Source: Myxocyprinus asiaticus
Lineage: Eukaryota; Chordata; Actinopteri; Cypriniformes; Catostomidae
Direction: 5' to 3'
Length of the DNA stretch: 64,000 nucleotides
Assembly (NCBI RefSeq): GCF_019703515.2
Contig: NC_059385.1
Span: 33,447,501 to 33,511,500 of the forward strand
Position numbers and translations under genes: made by a program. The notes under the pieces are model-generated. The model made no database searches. It was not told where the DNA came from and worked only from the letters and a program-made list of their open reading frames with translations. Positions 21,933 through 32,222 of this stretch are shown piece by piece (the stretch's first letter is position 1; each line of letters begins with the position of its first letter).

Positions 21933-22049
21933 GATCCTTCATCAGAGGACCGCTTCCATGTGGAGCTGCACTTCAGTCCAGGGGCTAAAGGCTGTGAGGA
22001 GGATAAAAACCTGCCTTCTGGATTTGGTTACAGACCAGCTTCCAGAGAG
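21933..22049 (+). CDS. ppip5k: PPIP5K exon 5
   Basis: The exon has 39 codons in phase 0 at both ends, between the acceptor CATTGTAG and the donor GTTAGA. It encodes [20 protein letters not shown], then [19 protein letters not shown]. The '[10 protein letters not shown]' element corresponds to the last conserved block of the acid-phosphatase-like fold in PPIP5Ks; by position its HVE may stand for the HAE/HD motif of the superfamily, which is an inference. The [11 protein letters not shown] stretch is closer to vertebrate PPIP5K2 than to PPIP5K1. It follows a 14.8 kb intron full of transposons, yet the splice sites and frame are intact. Confidence 0.95.
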
Positions 22050-22661
22050 GTTAGACATGATGGATGTCTTCAGTACTACAAAAATCATTAACATTTTGAA
22101 AGACCTTGTGACATGGTTTGACGAGTGCAGTTTTCTTTCCTGTGTTGACAATTTTTTGTTGAATTATTTTCTAAAAAAAGTGGATGTTAGGCAGGACATA
22201 TCAAAGGGCATATCCTTTGAAACAGTCAATAACATTTACTTTATGTGCTTACTATTGTTAATCAGTAGCAGGTGGTGTTAGGGGGAGGGACATTCTCATT
22301 CCAGAGAGCATTTGATAAGACAAAAATCTTGATACACCCCTGAGTGCAAGGTGATGTTATCAATATTTTTGGTCTGTTATCCCAGAAGGGAAAACTGTAT
22401 CTGCTAAAGGTTAAAGTTGTCACCTTTTAGAAATACACTAGAATATAGATGAACTCAAGCTAACATGCAAAACTTGGATTTCATGGGCTCTGTATTTAAA
22501 TTAAGCTGTTTGTTTTCTCTTTTTGGGGTTGGAAGGTATTTGAAAATTAGCACGTTGAAAGTTACTATTTATGTGCTTATAAATCTTTTCCATTGTAGTA
22601 TTTTCTAAAAGTTGTGACTTTTAATTTGAGACTGAAATATTTTGAAATGCACTTGTCTTAG

Positions 22662-22832
22662 AATGAAGGCTCCAAGAAGAAATCCCAGAATGACAGTGAT
22701 GAGGAGTCCAGCGGTCCTAAACGTGACGAGCCAGATCGAGCCCTTATGATGTTCCGCCCCATGGTGTCAGATCCCATCTACATCCACAGGAAGTCCCCTC
22801 TTCCCCGCTCCAAAAAGATTGGCTCTGTGGAA
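22662..22832 (+). CDS. ppip5k: PPIP5K exon 6
   Basis: The exon has 57 codons in phase 0 at both ends, between the acceptor TTGTCTTAG and the donor GTAAGT. It encodes an acidic, serine-rich linker ([20 protein letters not shown]), then [20 protein letters not shown] and [12 protein letters not shown]. This is where the folded phosphatase-like domain gives way to the disordered C-terminal tail. It ends on GAA, so either exon 7 (EESPLSV...) or exon 8 (VLSENNS...) can follow in frame. The GSVE-VLSE join resembles the PPIP5K1 arrangement. Confidence 0.93.
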
Positions 22833-24207
22833 GTAAGTGATGATTTGTTGTCATAATAACACTGCTGATCTTTTGTTTTCAGTACGGGTCTACTTACAGT
22901 TTTGTTCCAAACTATCCAGTGATTCCCACATTATTTGAGCTGTATATGTAGTGTTTGTTCTAGTTTTAGGATGTTACGCCTGTTTTGTGATGAAAGCTCT
23001 TGTAGAAATATAGAAGCTTACCTTTATCAAGCACACTCATGAACAATGTTCCCTCTATATTTTTTTCTTGTTGACCTATTTTTATTTTGTTCTTGTTTAC
23101 CTATTTTTTACTGTATGTGTTTCTCAATTAAGTTAACATTGCCTCAAGTTATTACATTTTTCAGGTAAACATTCATAATAATAAAACGCTATAAACTAAG
23201 ATCATAGTAATTAAACAAAGACATTAATTAAGAGTGATTTGTTTTATTTTTTGTTTTAATATTGTTGTTTGATTAGTATTAACAACATAATAGACAGCAC
23301 CAGATCTATAAGGGTGGTTACACTGCATAGTGTAATGCGCAGATCTGATATTTTGACACGTATTTTATTTTTTTATTTTTTTGCACCTGTTTGCATGCAA
23401 GACAACCAACTGCTTTTACATTAACCCATCCCACGATGGGAATTATGACCATGAAGCTCAATGGACTGTTCCTGCGCACAGCCACATTAATGAATTTACC
23501 AAGTGTTCTCACGCATCACGTTAAATTTGGTAATGCGTCCTTTCACAAATTAATCAGTGCTGTGTATTTCCACTGTGTTTCTGAGATATCACAGCTTCAG
23601 CTCTATACTCAAAAAAATTCTTTAGCTCCGATTAACTAAATCTATGGTTTGCCTACACACTTTAGTGTCTGCCATCTGTAGATTTTGTTTGCATCTGCTT
23701 GGCTTAGAGGGAACATTGGTCATGAATTGAGGAGTTAATTTTACCTTGCTTTGTCACATTGCTCATGACGTGAATAGGCCTATGTTTATATTTTCTAGTT
23801 TCATTATATAGCATTATAATATATGTACGGTATCACAAACTGATTCCGAATAGGAGAAATATAGTTCATGTTGCTTTTATGAAAATGTCATACAACTTTA
23901 GTGTTTTAAGTGTTGTAGGATTCTTTGAAGTGTAATAATAGTGATGATTTAGTCATCAAAGTTTAAACGTTCATGATATTCTTTCTATTTCATATGCTTA
24001 TATTTCTAGTTATTCAACGCGGTGCATTCTCTCTGCAATTTGTTGTAGATTAGTCCAATAAAATTCCATTATCTGTATGTTTCTAAACATACATTTTCCC
24101 TTCTAATGCCATTTCATACCACAGTAATACACTAAACAATCAAATAATCACAGCCCATGTTTGGGAGGAATTTATTTTCATGTGGACCCTGTTCAAACTA
24201 CAGCTAT
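22833..24207. other. intron 6, first part, no recognised element
   Basis: Ordinary AT-rich intron. A short open frame at 23391-23639 has no family resemblance and lacks splice signals. No terminal repeats or microsatellites stand out. Confidence 0.5.
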
Positions 24208-24779
24208 CATGAAAGGTATAATTCACCCAAAAATGAAAATGGTCATCATTTACTCACCCTCATGTCATTCCAAACCCATATGATTTTATTTCTTTTGAAG
24301 AACACAAAATTATGTATGTTAAAGAATGTCATATTTAAATTCAGAAGACTTGGAATATTTACATTTACATTTATGCATTTGGCAGACGCTTTTATCCAAA
24401 GCGACTTACAGTGTACTTATTACAGGGACAGTCCCCCTGGAGCAACCTGGAGTTAAGTGCCTTGCTCAAGGACACAATGGTGGTGGCTGTGGGGATTGAA
24501 CCGGCAGCCTTCTGATTACCAGTTATGTGCTTTAGTCCACTACGCCACCACCACACTGGAATATGACACACCGGTCACATTGACTACTTTATAAAAGTTT
24601 TTGGTGCTGCTTTTTTTAGCTTTAAAGTGAGTCACTATCCACTGCTATTGTATGAAAATCAGCGATCCAGACATTCTTTAAAAGTATATCCTTTTGTGTT
24701 CTGCAGAAGAATGAAAGTCATGGAATTGGAAAAACATTGAGTCAATAACAACAGAATTTTAAGTTTTTTGGGTGAACTA
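24208..24779. mobile_element. MITE with GTTCACCCAAAAATGAAAA-type ends, interrupted
   Basis: The left arm (AAAGGTATAATTCACCCAAAAATG) and the right arm (TTTTTTGGGTGAACTA near 24765-24779) are inverted copies of a terminus very common in cyprinid genomes. A related element is at 54527-55063. Between the arms lies an unrelated repeat (24358-24556). The right end is cut at its TA by the Sleeping Beauty-type insertion starting at 24780, so that insertion is younger. Confidence 0.65.
24358..24556. repeat. widespread teleost repeat with TTTATCCAAAGCGACTTACA core
   Basis: The segment from ACATTTACATTTATGCATTT through CTTTTATCCAAAGCGACTTA to about 24556 is a well-known interspersed sequence of fish genomes. 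It contains the phrase TTGCTCAAGGACACAATGGT. It has no coding potential, and I cannot fix its class. It is nested in the MITE around it. Confidence 0.6.
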
Positions 24780-26311
24780 CAGTTGAAGTAAGAAGTTTAC
24801 ATACACCTTAGCCAAATACATTTAAACTCAGTTTTTCACAATTCCTGACATTTAATCGTAGAAAACTTTTCCCTGTTTTAGGCCAGTGAGGATCACTACT
24901 TTATTTTAAAAATGTGAAATGTCAGAATAATAGTAGAGAGAATGATTTATTTCAGCTTTTATTTCTTTCATCACATTCCCAGTGGGTCAGAAGTTTACAT
25001 GCACTTGGTTAGTATTTGGTAGCAATGCCTTTAAATTGTTTAACTTGGGTCTAATAAGTTGTTGGAATTTTGGCCCATTCCTCCTGACAGAACTGGTGTA
25101 ACTGAGTCAGGTTTGTAGGCCTCCTTGCTCGCATATGCTTTTTCAGTTCTGCCCACAAATTTTCTATCGGATTGAGGTCAGGGCTTTGTGATGGCCACTC
25201 CAATACCTTGACTTTGTTGTCCTTAAGCCATTTTGCCACAACTTTGGAGGTATGCTTGGGGTCATTGTCCATTTGGAAGACCCATTTGCGACCAAGCTTT
25301 AACTTCATGGCTGATGTCTTGAGATGTTGCTTCAATATATCCACATCATTTTTCCTTCCTCATGACGCCATCTATGTTGTGAAGTGCACCAATTCCTCCT
25401 GCAGCAAAGCACCCCCACAACATGATGCTGCGACCCCCATGCTTCACGTTTGGGATGGTGTTCTTCGGCTTGCAAGCCTCACCCTTTTTTCTCCAAACAT
25501 AACGATAGTCATTATGGCCAAACTGTTCAATTTTTGTTTCATCAGACCAGAGGACATTTCTCCAAAAAGTAAGATCTTTGTCCCCATGTACACTTGCAAA
25601 CTGTAGTCTGGCTTTTTTATGGAGATTTTTTTGAGCAGATGCTTCTTCCTTGCTGAGCAGCCTTTCAGGTTATGTTGATATAGGACTTGTTTTAATGTGT
25701 ATATAGATACTTGTCTACTTGTTTCCTCCAGCATCTTCACAAAGTCCTTTGCTGTTGTTCTGGGATTGATTTGCACTTTTCGCACCAAACTACGTTCATC
25801 TCTAGGAGACTCCTTCCTGAGTGGAATGATGGCTGCGTGGTCCCATTGCTTACTATTTTTTGTACAGATGAACGTGGTACCTTCAGGCATTTGGAAATTG
25901 CTCCCAAGGATGAACCAGACTTGTGGAGGTCCACAGTTTTTTTTTTTTTTTTTTTTAATCAAAAGATTTCTTTTGATTTTCCCATGATGTCAAAGAGCAA
26001 AGAGGCACTGAGTTTGAAAGTAGGCCTTAAAATACATCCACAGGTACACCTCCAATTCAGTAAACCTCCTATCAGAAGCTAATTGTCTAAAGGCTTGACA
26101 TCATTTTCTGGAGTTTTCCAAGCTGCTTAAAGGCACAGTTAACTTAGTGTATGTAAACTTCTGACCTACTGGAATTGTGATAGTCAATTAAAAGTGAAAC
26201 AGTCTGTCTTTAAACAATTGTTGGAAAATTACTTGAGTCATGCACAAAGTGGTTAAAAAAATAGTTTTAATGACTTCATCCTAAGTGTATGTAAACTTCT
26301 GATTTCAACTG
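24780..26311 (-). mobile_element. Sleeping Beauty-type Tc1 transposon, copy 1
   Basis: The element is 1532 bases, from CAGTTGAAGTAAGAAGTTTA (after TA) to TAAACTTCTGATTTCAACTG (before TA). It has the IR/DR layout of the salmonid Tc1 group from which Sleeping Beauty was derived. An inner direct repeat, AGTGGGTCAGAAGTTTACAT, occurs near 24981, and its counterpart, ATGTAAACTTCTGACCTACT, near 26151. All four transposase-binding sites are therefore still recognisable. The gene inside, on the minus strand, is a pseudogene. Confidence 0.95.
25051..25962 (-). pseudogene. Sleeping Beauty-type transposase pseudogene, copy 1
   Basis: The recognisable N-terminal DNA-binding remnant is at 25934 (HKSGSSLGAISKCLKVPRSS). 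The middle continues near 25560-25800 (RKVQINPRTTAKDFVKMLEE, then YQHNLKGCSARKKHLLKK). The C-terminal catalytic part is at 25344 ([20 protein letters not shown] with the second aspartate, then [20 protein letters not shown] with the glutamate). Several frameshifts separate these pieces, one next to a 20-base T run at about 25937-25956. The first ~50 codons are eroded. Confidence 0.9.
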
Positions 26312-26429
26312 TATTAATTTAATAATGATATATAAAGGATAAATCAATGTCTTATCTCAAAGCTGCCCAATCAGCCAGTGGAAAATGAGCATTAAATACA
26401 AAGAACAAAAAAAAACAGCCTGATATATA
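26312..26429. other. spacer between two inverted Sleeping Beauty-type copies
   Basis: About 118 bases of AT-rich sequence separate the two elements, which point in opposite directions (minus at 24780-26311, plus at 26430-27467). No feature was seen. Confidence 0.6.
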
Positions 26430-27464
26430 CAGTTGAAGTCAGAAGTTTACATGCACTTAGGTTGAAGTCATTAAAACTCATTTTTAACCACTGGAGGAAA
26501 CAGGTAGACAAGTATCTATATCCACAGTAAAACGAGTCCTATATCGACATAACCTGAAAGGCTGTTCAGCAAGGAAGAAGCCCCTGTTCCAAAACTGCCA
26601 TAAAAAAGCCAGACTACTGTTTGCAAGTGCACATGGGGACAAAGATCTTACTTTTTGGAGAAATGTCCTCTGGTGTGATGAAACAAAAATTGTTACTGTT
26701 TGGCCATAATGACCATCGTTATGTTTGGAGGAAAAAGGGTGAGGCTTGCAAGCTGAAGAACACCATCCCAAACGTGAAGCATGGGGGTCGCAGCATCATG
26801 TTGTGGGGGTGCTTTGCTGCAGGAGGAACTGGTGCACTTCACAAAATAGATGGCGTCATGAGGAAGGAAAATGATGTGGATATATTGATTCAACATCTCA
26901 AGACATCAGCCATGAAGTTAAAGCTCAGTCACAAATGGGTCTTCCAAATGGACAATGACCCCAAGCATACCTCCAAAGTTGTGGCATAATGGCTTAAGGA
27001 CAACAAAGTCAAGGTATTGGAGTGGCCATCACAAAGCCCAGACCTCAATCTGATAGAAAATTTGTGGGCAAAACTGAAAAAGCATATGCGAGCAAGGAGG
27101 CCTACAAACCTGACTCAGTTACACCAGTTCTGTCAGGAGGAATGGACCAAAATTCCAACAACTTATTATGAGAAGTTTGTGGAAGGCTACCGAAAACATT
27201 TGACCCAAGTTAAACAATGTAAAGGCAATGCTTCCAAATACTAACAAAGTGTATGTAAACTTCTGACCCACTGGGAATGTGATGAAAGAAATAAAAGCTG
27301 AAATAGATAATTCTCTCTACTATTATTCTGACATTTCACATTCTTAAAATAGTGATCCTAACTGACCTAAGACACGGAATGTTTTCTATTATTAAATGTC
27401 AGGAATTGTGAAAAACTGAATTTAAATGTATTTGGCTAAGGTGTATGTAAACTTCTGACTTCAA

Positions 27465-27467
<3 letters not shown>
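26430..27467 (+). mobile_element. Sleeping Beauty-type Tc1 transposon, copy 2, 5'-deleted
   Basis: It starts CAGTTGAAGTCAGAAGTTTA after TA and ends AACTTCTGACTTCAACTG at 27467. It is only 1038 bases long: the left inverted repeat is joined near 26493 directly to the codon region CTGGAGGAAACAGGTAGACA. The inner left direct repeat and the DNA-binding domain are deleted. The right end keeps both direct repeats (outer near 27445, inner near 27252). It runs straight into a TG/TA microsatellite. Confidence 0.93.
26493..27244 (+). pseudogene. Sleeping Beauty-type transposase pseudogene, copy 2
   Basis: The remaining part begins inside the linker region and includes LLFGEMSSGVMKQKLLLFGH (with the first aspartate apparently lost or altered, MSSGV where WSDE-like sequence is expected). 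It continues with [38 protein letters not shown] (second aspartate) and SPDLNLIENLWAKLKKHMRA (NLIE in place of NPIE). A TAA stop splits it near 26987-26989. The C-terminus to SKY at 27241 is complete. It lacks the DNA-binding domain. Confidence 0.88.
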
Positions 27468-27557
<90 letters not shown>

Positions 27558-27562
27558 ATATA
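27468..27562. repeat. (TG)n(TA)n microsatellite between two transposons
   Basis: A short TG tract is followed by about 37 TA units. The right end of the Sleeping Beauty-type copy 2 and the left end of the deleted Tc1 copy C both abut this tract, so the microsatellite or its precursor TA was used at least twice as a target. Confidence 0.9.
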
Positions 27563-28739
27563 CACTGGCGGCCAATAATGTACAGTTTTTGAACTTATGG
27601 AATGAAATTGGTACTTTTATTCACCAAAGTGGCTTTCAACTGATCACAATTTATAGTCAGGACATTAATAACATGAAAAATTACTATTACAATTTGAAAA
27701 AAAAAAACTGCTTAAACTGCTTCAAAGAGTTCTCATCAAAAAATCCTCCAAGTGCAGCAGTGACAGTTTTGCAGATCCTTGGCATTCTAGCTGTCAGTTT
27801 GTCCAGATACTCGGGTGACATTTCACACCATGCTTCCTGTAGCACTTGCCACAGATAGTCTTGACGGGCACTTCTTATGCATCTTACAGTCTAGCTGATC
27901 CCATAAAAAGCTCAATGGGTTTAAGATCCATAACACTCTTTTCAAATTATCTGTTGTCCAATGTCTGTGTTTCTTTGCCCACTCTAACCTTTTCTTTTTG
28001 TTTTCTGTTTCAAAAGTGGCTTTTTCTTTGCAATTCTTCCCATAAGGCCTGCACCCCTGAGTCTTCTCTTTACTGTTGTACATGAAACTGGTGTTGAACG
28101 GGTAGAATTCAATGAAGCTATTTCTCAAACTAGAGACTCTGATGTACTTATTCTCTTGTTTAGTTGTACGTCTGGGCCTTCCACATCTCTTTCTGTCCTT
28201 GTTAGAGCCAGTTGTCCTTTGTCTTTGAAGACTGTAGTGTACACCTTTGTATGTAATCTTCAGTTTTTTGGTAATTTCAAGCATTGTATAGCCTTCATTC
28301 CTCAAAACAATGATTGACTGATGAGTTTATAGAGAAAGCTGTTTCATTTTTGACCTAATATTGACCTTAAAACATGCCAGTCTATTGCATACTGTGGCAA
28401 CTCAAAAACAAACACAAAGACAACGTTAAGCTTCATTTAATGAACCAAATAGCTTTCAACTGTGTTTGATATAATGGCAAGTGATTTTCTCGTACCAAAT
28501 TAGCAATTTAGCATGATTACTCAAGGATAAGGTGTTGGAGTGATAGCTGCTGGAAATGGGGCCTGTGTAGATTTGATCAAAAATGACTTTTTTCAAATAG
28601 TGATGGTGCTGTTTTTTACATCTGTAAGTCCTGACTATACTTTGTGATCAGTTGAATCCCAATTTGGTGAATTAAAGTTTCCAATTTCCTTCTGAAACAG
28701 CAAAATCTGTATATTTTTCCAAACATTTTGCCGCCAGTG
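27563..28739 (-). mobile_element. internally deleted Tc1 derivative, copy C
   Basis: The best-preserved ends of this family are here: CACTGGCGGCCAATAATGTA at 27563 and ACATTTTGCCGCCAGTG ending at 28739, with TA on both sides. The length is 1177 bases. The internal junction (near 27928) is the same as in A and B. This copy is in the opposite orientation to copy A and the same orientation as copy B. Confidence 0.92.
27723..28345 (-). pseudogene. deleted Tc1 transposase, copy C
   Basis: The start (near 28345) has lost nine bases relative to A and B, reading MKQLSL instead of MAKKKQLSL, and is quickly followed by a stop. Downstream the open part runs from NEGYTMLEITKKLKITYKGV through KKKRLEWAKK. 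At the shared junction it jumps from VLW to LNPLSFLWDQLDCK, losing both catalytic aspartates. Confidence 0.87.
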
Positions 28740-29111
28740 TATGTTTTGATCAGAGCAAGGTAACTCCTGTGCATGTTGTCTATCTTTATGATCATATGTG
28801 AGATTTTGTGTCTGTATAGTTTAGGTTGTTGGATAACACTTTATAATAACTACGAGGTATAGAGTATTTGTAAAGCATCAGTTTATATTTATTTATAAAT
28901 TGTTGTACTTTCATTGTTAATACATGTATAGAGTATATACAAATAGAATGTTAATAATTTATATTTTCTCTTGAAAATTATTATTGTTTAATAAGTTCAT
29001 GTTTAAGCAGTTTAATAATGTTTTTTCATTCATTGTAAACTATTTTTTAACCAGTCTTAGCTTATGTATTTTGTTTGGTGCAAACCAGTGGTAAAGAAGT
29101 GTTTGAGAACA
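28740..29111. other. intron segment, nothing recognised
   Basis: AT-rich intronic DNA between the Tc1 copy C and the piggyBac-type element. No repeats, frames or splice signals stand out. Confidence 0.5.
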
Positions 29112-29699
29112 TTAACCCTCTGGGGTCGACGGACGCGCCAGCGCATCCTGCTGGATTTTTCCGCATAACAGTGGAAACAACTTAAAATACTCCGTCATTT
29201 TTGAGCATACAGATAAGTGTAAGACATCATTAGAAACTATAAAGGGTCTACTTTTATTTGTGTACACGCACAATAATAACAAAACATTGTGCTTTTGTAA
29301 AATAAAGAAAATAAACAGGGTGCGCTTTCAGCCATCTCTGTCTCCGCGAGCATATTTCTGAAACATATCACAAAAATGAAGTGAAACTCAACGAATACTT
29401 AAAACACAAACATGAAACATATGTCTAAAGAAAGCTTAAAATGTCTACTTTTAAATAAAACTATTCAAATTTAAAACAAATATTCTCCTGCAATGTAATC
29501 TGTATGAAACAAAGCGATGTACAGTTTCTCCTGGCTCAGCTCGTTATCCCTAATGAGATCACACCCACCAGCAGAGCGCGCTATTCATACGGTAATGTGC
29601 TGAGGCGATCAATGGAAATGGTAAACGCCCCCAACAGTGCCTTAAAAAACATCAAGTTCATCATCCAATTCATTCACTTTCCTGCGCATTTGGAAGATT

Positions 29700-29849
29700 G
29701 CATGCTACACAGGTGAGGAAGCTCTACAGATGGTCCTGGATAGTGACGTAGAGTTCACATTTTCCTCCAAAGAAGAGCAGGACTCTGACAATGAATGTTT
29801 ACATTTTGAAGAGCGACTTGATCCAGCTGAGGATACAATTCCAGATGAG
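29700..29849 (+). pseudogene. piggyBac-type transposase N-terminal remnant
   Basis: After an ATG-poor lead, the frame GEEALQMVLDSDVEFTFSSK continues through EEQDSDNECLHFEERLDPAE and ends at a GATGAGTAAGTC that resembles a splice donor. The acidic, serine-rich N-terminus with repeated D/E pairs is typical of piggyBac-family transposases. Everything downstream, including the DDD catalytic core, is missing. Confidence 0.5.
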
Positions 29850-30057
29850 TAAGTCATTTAGTTTTACTTACATATTAGTTGACATGCTATTTTATATAAA
29901 CATATACATATTTTACTAGCTGGACTATTTCCAGACTTGCCAGCCAGTATTCAGAGTATTGACATTTGAAATGTGTCCTAATAGGCAAGTTTTAGTAACA
30001 TTTAAATGCTGTTTCGGCTAAAGCAGGTATTTAAATTGTATGCTATATTAGAATGAT

Positions 30058-30290
30058 TTATGAAGGATCATGTGACACTGAAGACTGCAGCAATGATGCT
30101 GAAAATTCAGCTTTGATCACAGGAATAAATTGAATTTTACAATATATTCAAATAAAAAACAGTTATTTTAAATTGTAAAAATATTTCACAATATCGCTGT
30201 TTTTGCTGTATTTTGGATCAAATAAATGCAGCCTTGGTGAGCAGAAGAGACTTCTTTTAAAAACATTAAAAAATCTTACAGATCTATAAC
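30058..30290. repeat. interspersed repeat (GGATCATGTGACACTGAAGA)
   Basis: The phrases GGATCATGTGACACTGAAGA, ATTCAGCTTTGATCACAGGA and ATCAAATAAATGCAGCCTTG form a block that is extremely common in cyprinid genomes. It often ends in a GACCCCAAACTTTTGAACGG-type terminus such as the one at 43418-43962. It is non-coding and nested in the piggyBac-type element. Confidence 0.6.
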
Positions 30291-30934
30291 TTTGAAACGG
30301 TATTGTAGGTCTAAAGTTTTTAAGTAAAGTCTTTATGTAAAGAAAATGTATAGTCAGATAATACATTCTCTCTCAGGGGAGGGGTCTTTGTCTCCTCAGG
30401 TGTGAATGACATCAATATTCATGATCACCCACGCCTCCTCGCATATGGCCTTTCTAAAAATGTCTTTCACAAAAGTTAAATGACTATATTGTTTTGTATG
30501 AATGAGTGATCAGGATGGTTTTACATCATTTTTGTAGCAAAAACTCTAAGCTACAAGAATCTCAAAAGTCTTGTGAACCAATGTTTAGTATGTGATATAT
30601 GGCTTTATTTCAGTGACTTACAATTTTTGTTTTTTTCAAAAACCACGCATAAAGATTATTTTCTCAAAAATACAAACATGTACAAATGTTGTTCACATAT
30701 TATTGTAGCCCAGTTTGTGCTGAATACAGTGTTATCAGACTTTAGCCATTAATATGTTTTTAAGCAACTGAAAAAAGCACAAATGTCAAGGCATGTCAAA
30801 ACTTCTCCAGGGCCCAAAACACCCTCAGACCCCAGAGGGTTAAGAAGGTATAAATCTGTAATTAATAAATAAATTATTTATACATGTATACTGTATATGT
30901 AATGAATTGAACATATGATGAATGTATGAATGCT

Positions 30935-31385
30935 TAAAGTAATATTCTGGGTTAAAAAAATTTTTTTAACAGCATTTGTGGCTTAGTGTTGATCACAGAA
31001 ATATAATTTTGACTTGACCTTTCTTTTCTTCAAGAAAAAAAAAAGCAAAAATCTGAGTTACAGTGGGGCATTTACAATGGAAGTGAATGGGGCCAATCCA
31101 TAAACATTAAAATACTCACTGTTTTAAAAGTATATCCAAAGATGTAAACAATATGCATGTTAGCATGATTTTAGTGTGATAAATTCACTTAATAACCTTT
31201 CCTGTGTAAAGTTATAACCAATTTTACAACTTTGTTGCCATGGCAATGAAATGCAGAAAACACTTTCCTCAAAATCCTGAAATAACAGTAAAAAATGATG
31301 ATTTAAAAATGTTTACAGCTCAAATAATACCCTGGTTAATATAATTAATATGTGTTTTTGTTAAATTATAAGCGTCACATTTTTG
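30935..31385. repeat. interspersed non-coding repeat
   Basis: The block from AGTAATATTCTGGGTT through CAGTGGGGCATTTACAATGG and AAGTGAATGGGGCCAATCCA is a recognisable cyprinid repeat, probably a degenerate DNA element. I see no clean inverted ends. No coding potential. Confidence 0.5.
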
Positions 31386-32041
31386 CCATTAAACTCTCAA
31401 AAATTGGCCACCTTAACTTCCTTTATCCAATTCATGTACATATATCCAATTCATCACATAAATAAATGCATATATAATTTCTTAATTAACTATAAATGTA
31501 TGCCTTCTAAATGTTCTCAAACACTTCTTTACCACTGGATTCCATCAACATCAGTCTGGTATGATTAACAAGTTAATAAATTGTTTGCTACAGTGAACAT
31601 AATGAATAACATACTGTTTGTATGTAGCCTATTAATGTATTATTAATGTAGGAACAATAACTAATAAATTATCAATTAACTATAAATTAATGATTTACAA
31701 ATACTTTACTGGTTGTTGCTATCAGCTGTTTTAGAGTAATACAGTTACTTGTTATTCCTTGTTGACTCTTGGCCACAATTAGGATATGGGTGGTTGACAT
31801 GGTTTACCATGAAAATGTAGGGAAGAAATGGAGAACGAGGCAGTGGTGTTGTTGTATTGCATATTCTCTTGCTTACAAAAAAAACAAAAAAAAAACGTTT
31901 TCAAACCTTTTTTTAGTATTATAATATTTAGTATTTTTAGTTTTGCAGTGAAAAATATATTTGATTAAGTACTACTAGCAAGTACCCAAATATTTTTGCA
32001 ACATGACAGTGAAATGGTAATATAGTTGGACAGTTTATTAT
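31386..32041. other. intron segment, nothing recognised
   Basis: AT-rich intron with a few A-runs near 31878-31895. No element or exon seen. Confidence 0.5.
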
Positions 32042-32222
32042 TAAAGGGTCATGACATGTGGAATACAATTTTCCTTGATCATTTGACATATAAGTGGTCA
32101 TTGTACTGTAAGAACATACTGCATGTTTCAGAACTGAAAACTTCCTCCTTAATAGTGAAAGAGCATTTATTTAAACCAGACTCCAGAAACATGTCGTTTG
32201 GAATTTGTGGAACTTGTGACAT
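32042..32222. repeat. fragment of the AAGGGGTCATGACATG element
   Basis: It begins TTAAAGGGTCATGACATGTG and includes AACATACTGCATGTTTCAGA, closely similar to 48662-48770. It also keeps the GTGACATCACA motif that corresponds to 52220-52235 in the other copy. That copy is split by a LINE; this one is not, but it loses similarity at about 32222 where the DIRS-like sequence begins. Confidence 0.6.

Larger units (their letters stand above)
29116..30839 (+). mobile_element. non-autonomous piggyBac-type element
   Basis: The left end is TTAA followed by CCCTCTGGGGTC (29112-29127). The right end is GACCCCAGAGGG followed by TTAA (30828-30843). TTAA duplication with CCC...GGG ends is the hallmark of the piggyBac superfamily. 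The element is 1724 bases. It keeps a piece of the 5' coding region with an acidic N-terminus but lacks the catalytic domain. Another common fish repeat is inserted at about 30058-30290. Confidence 0.85.
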
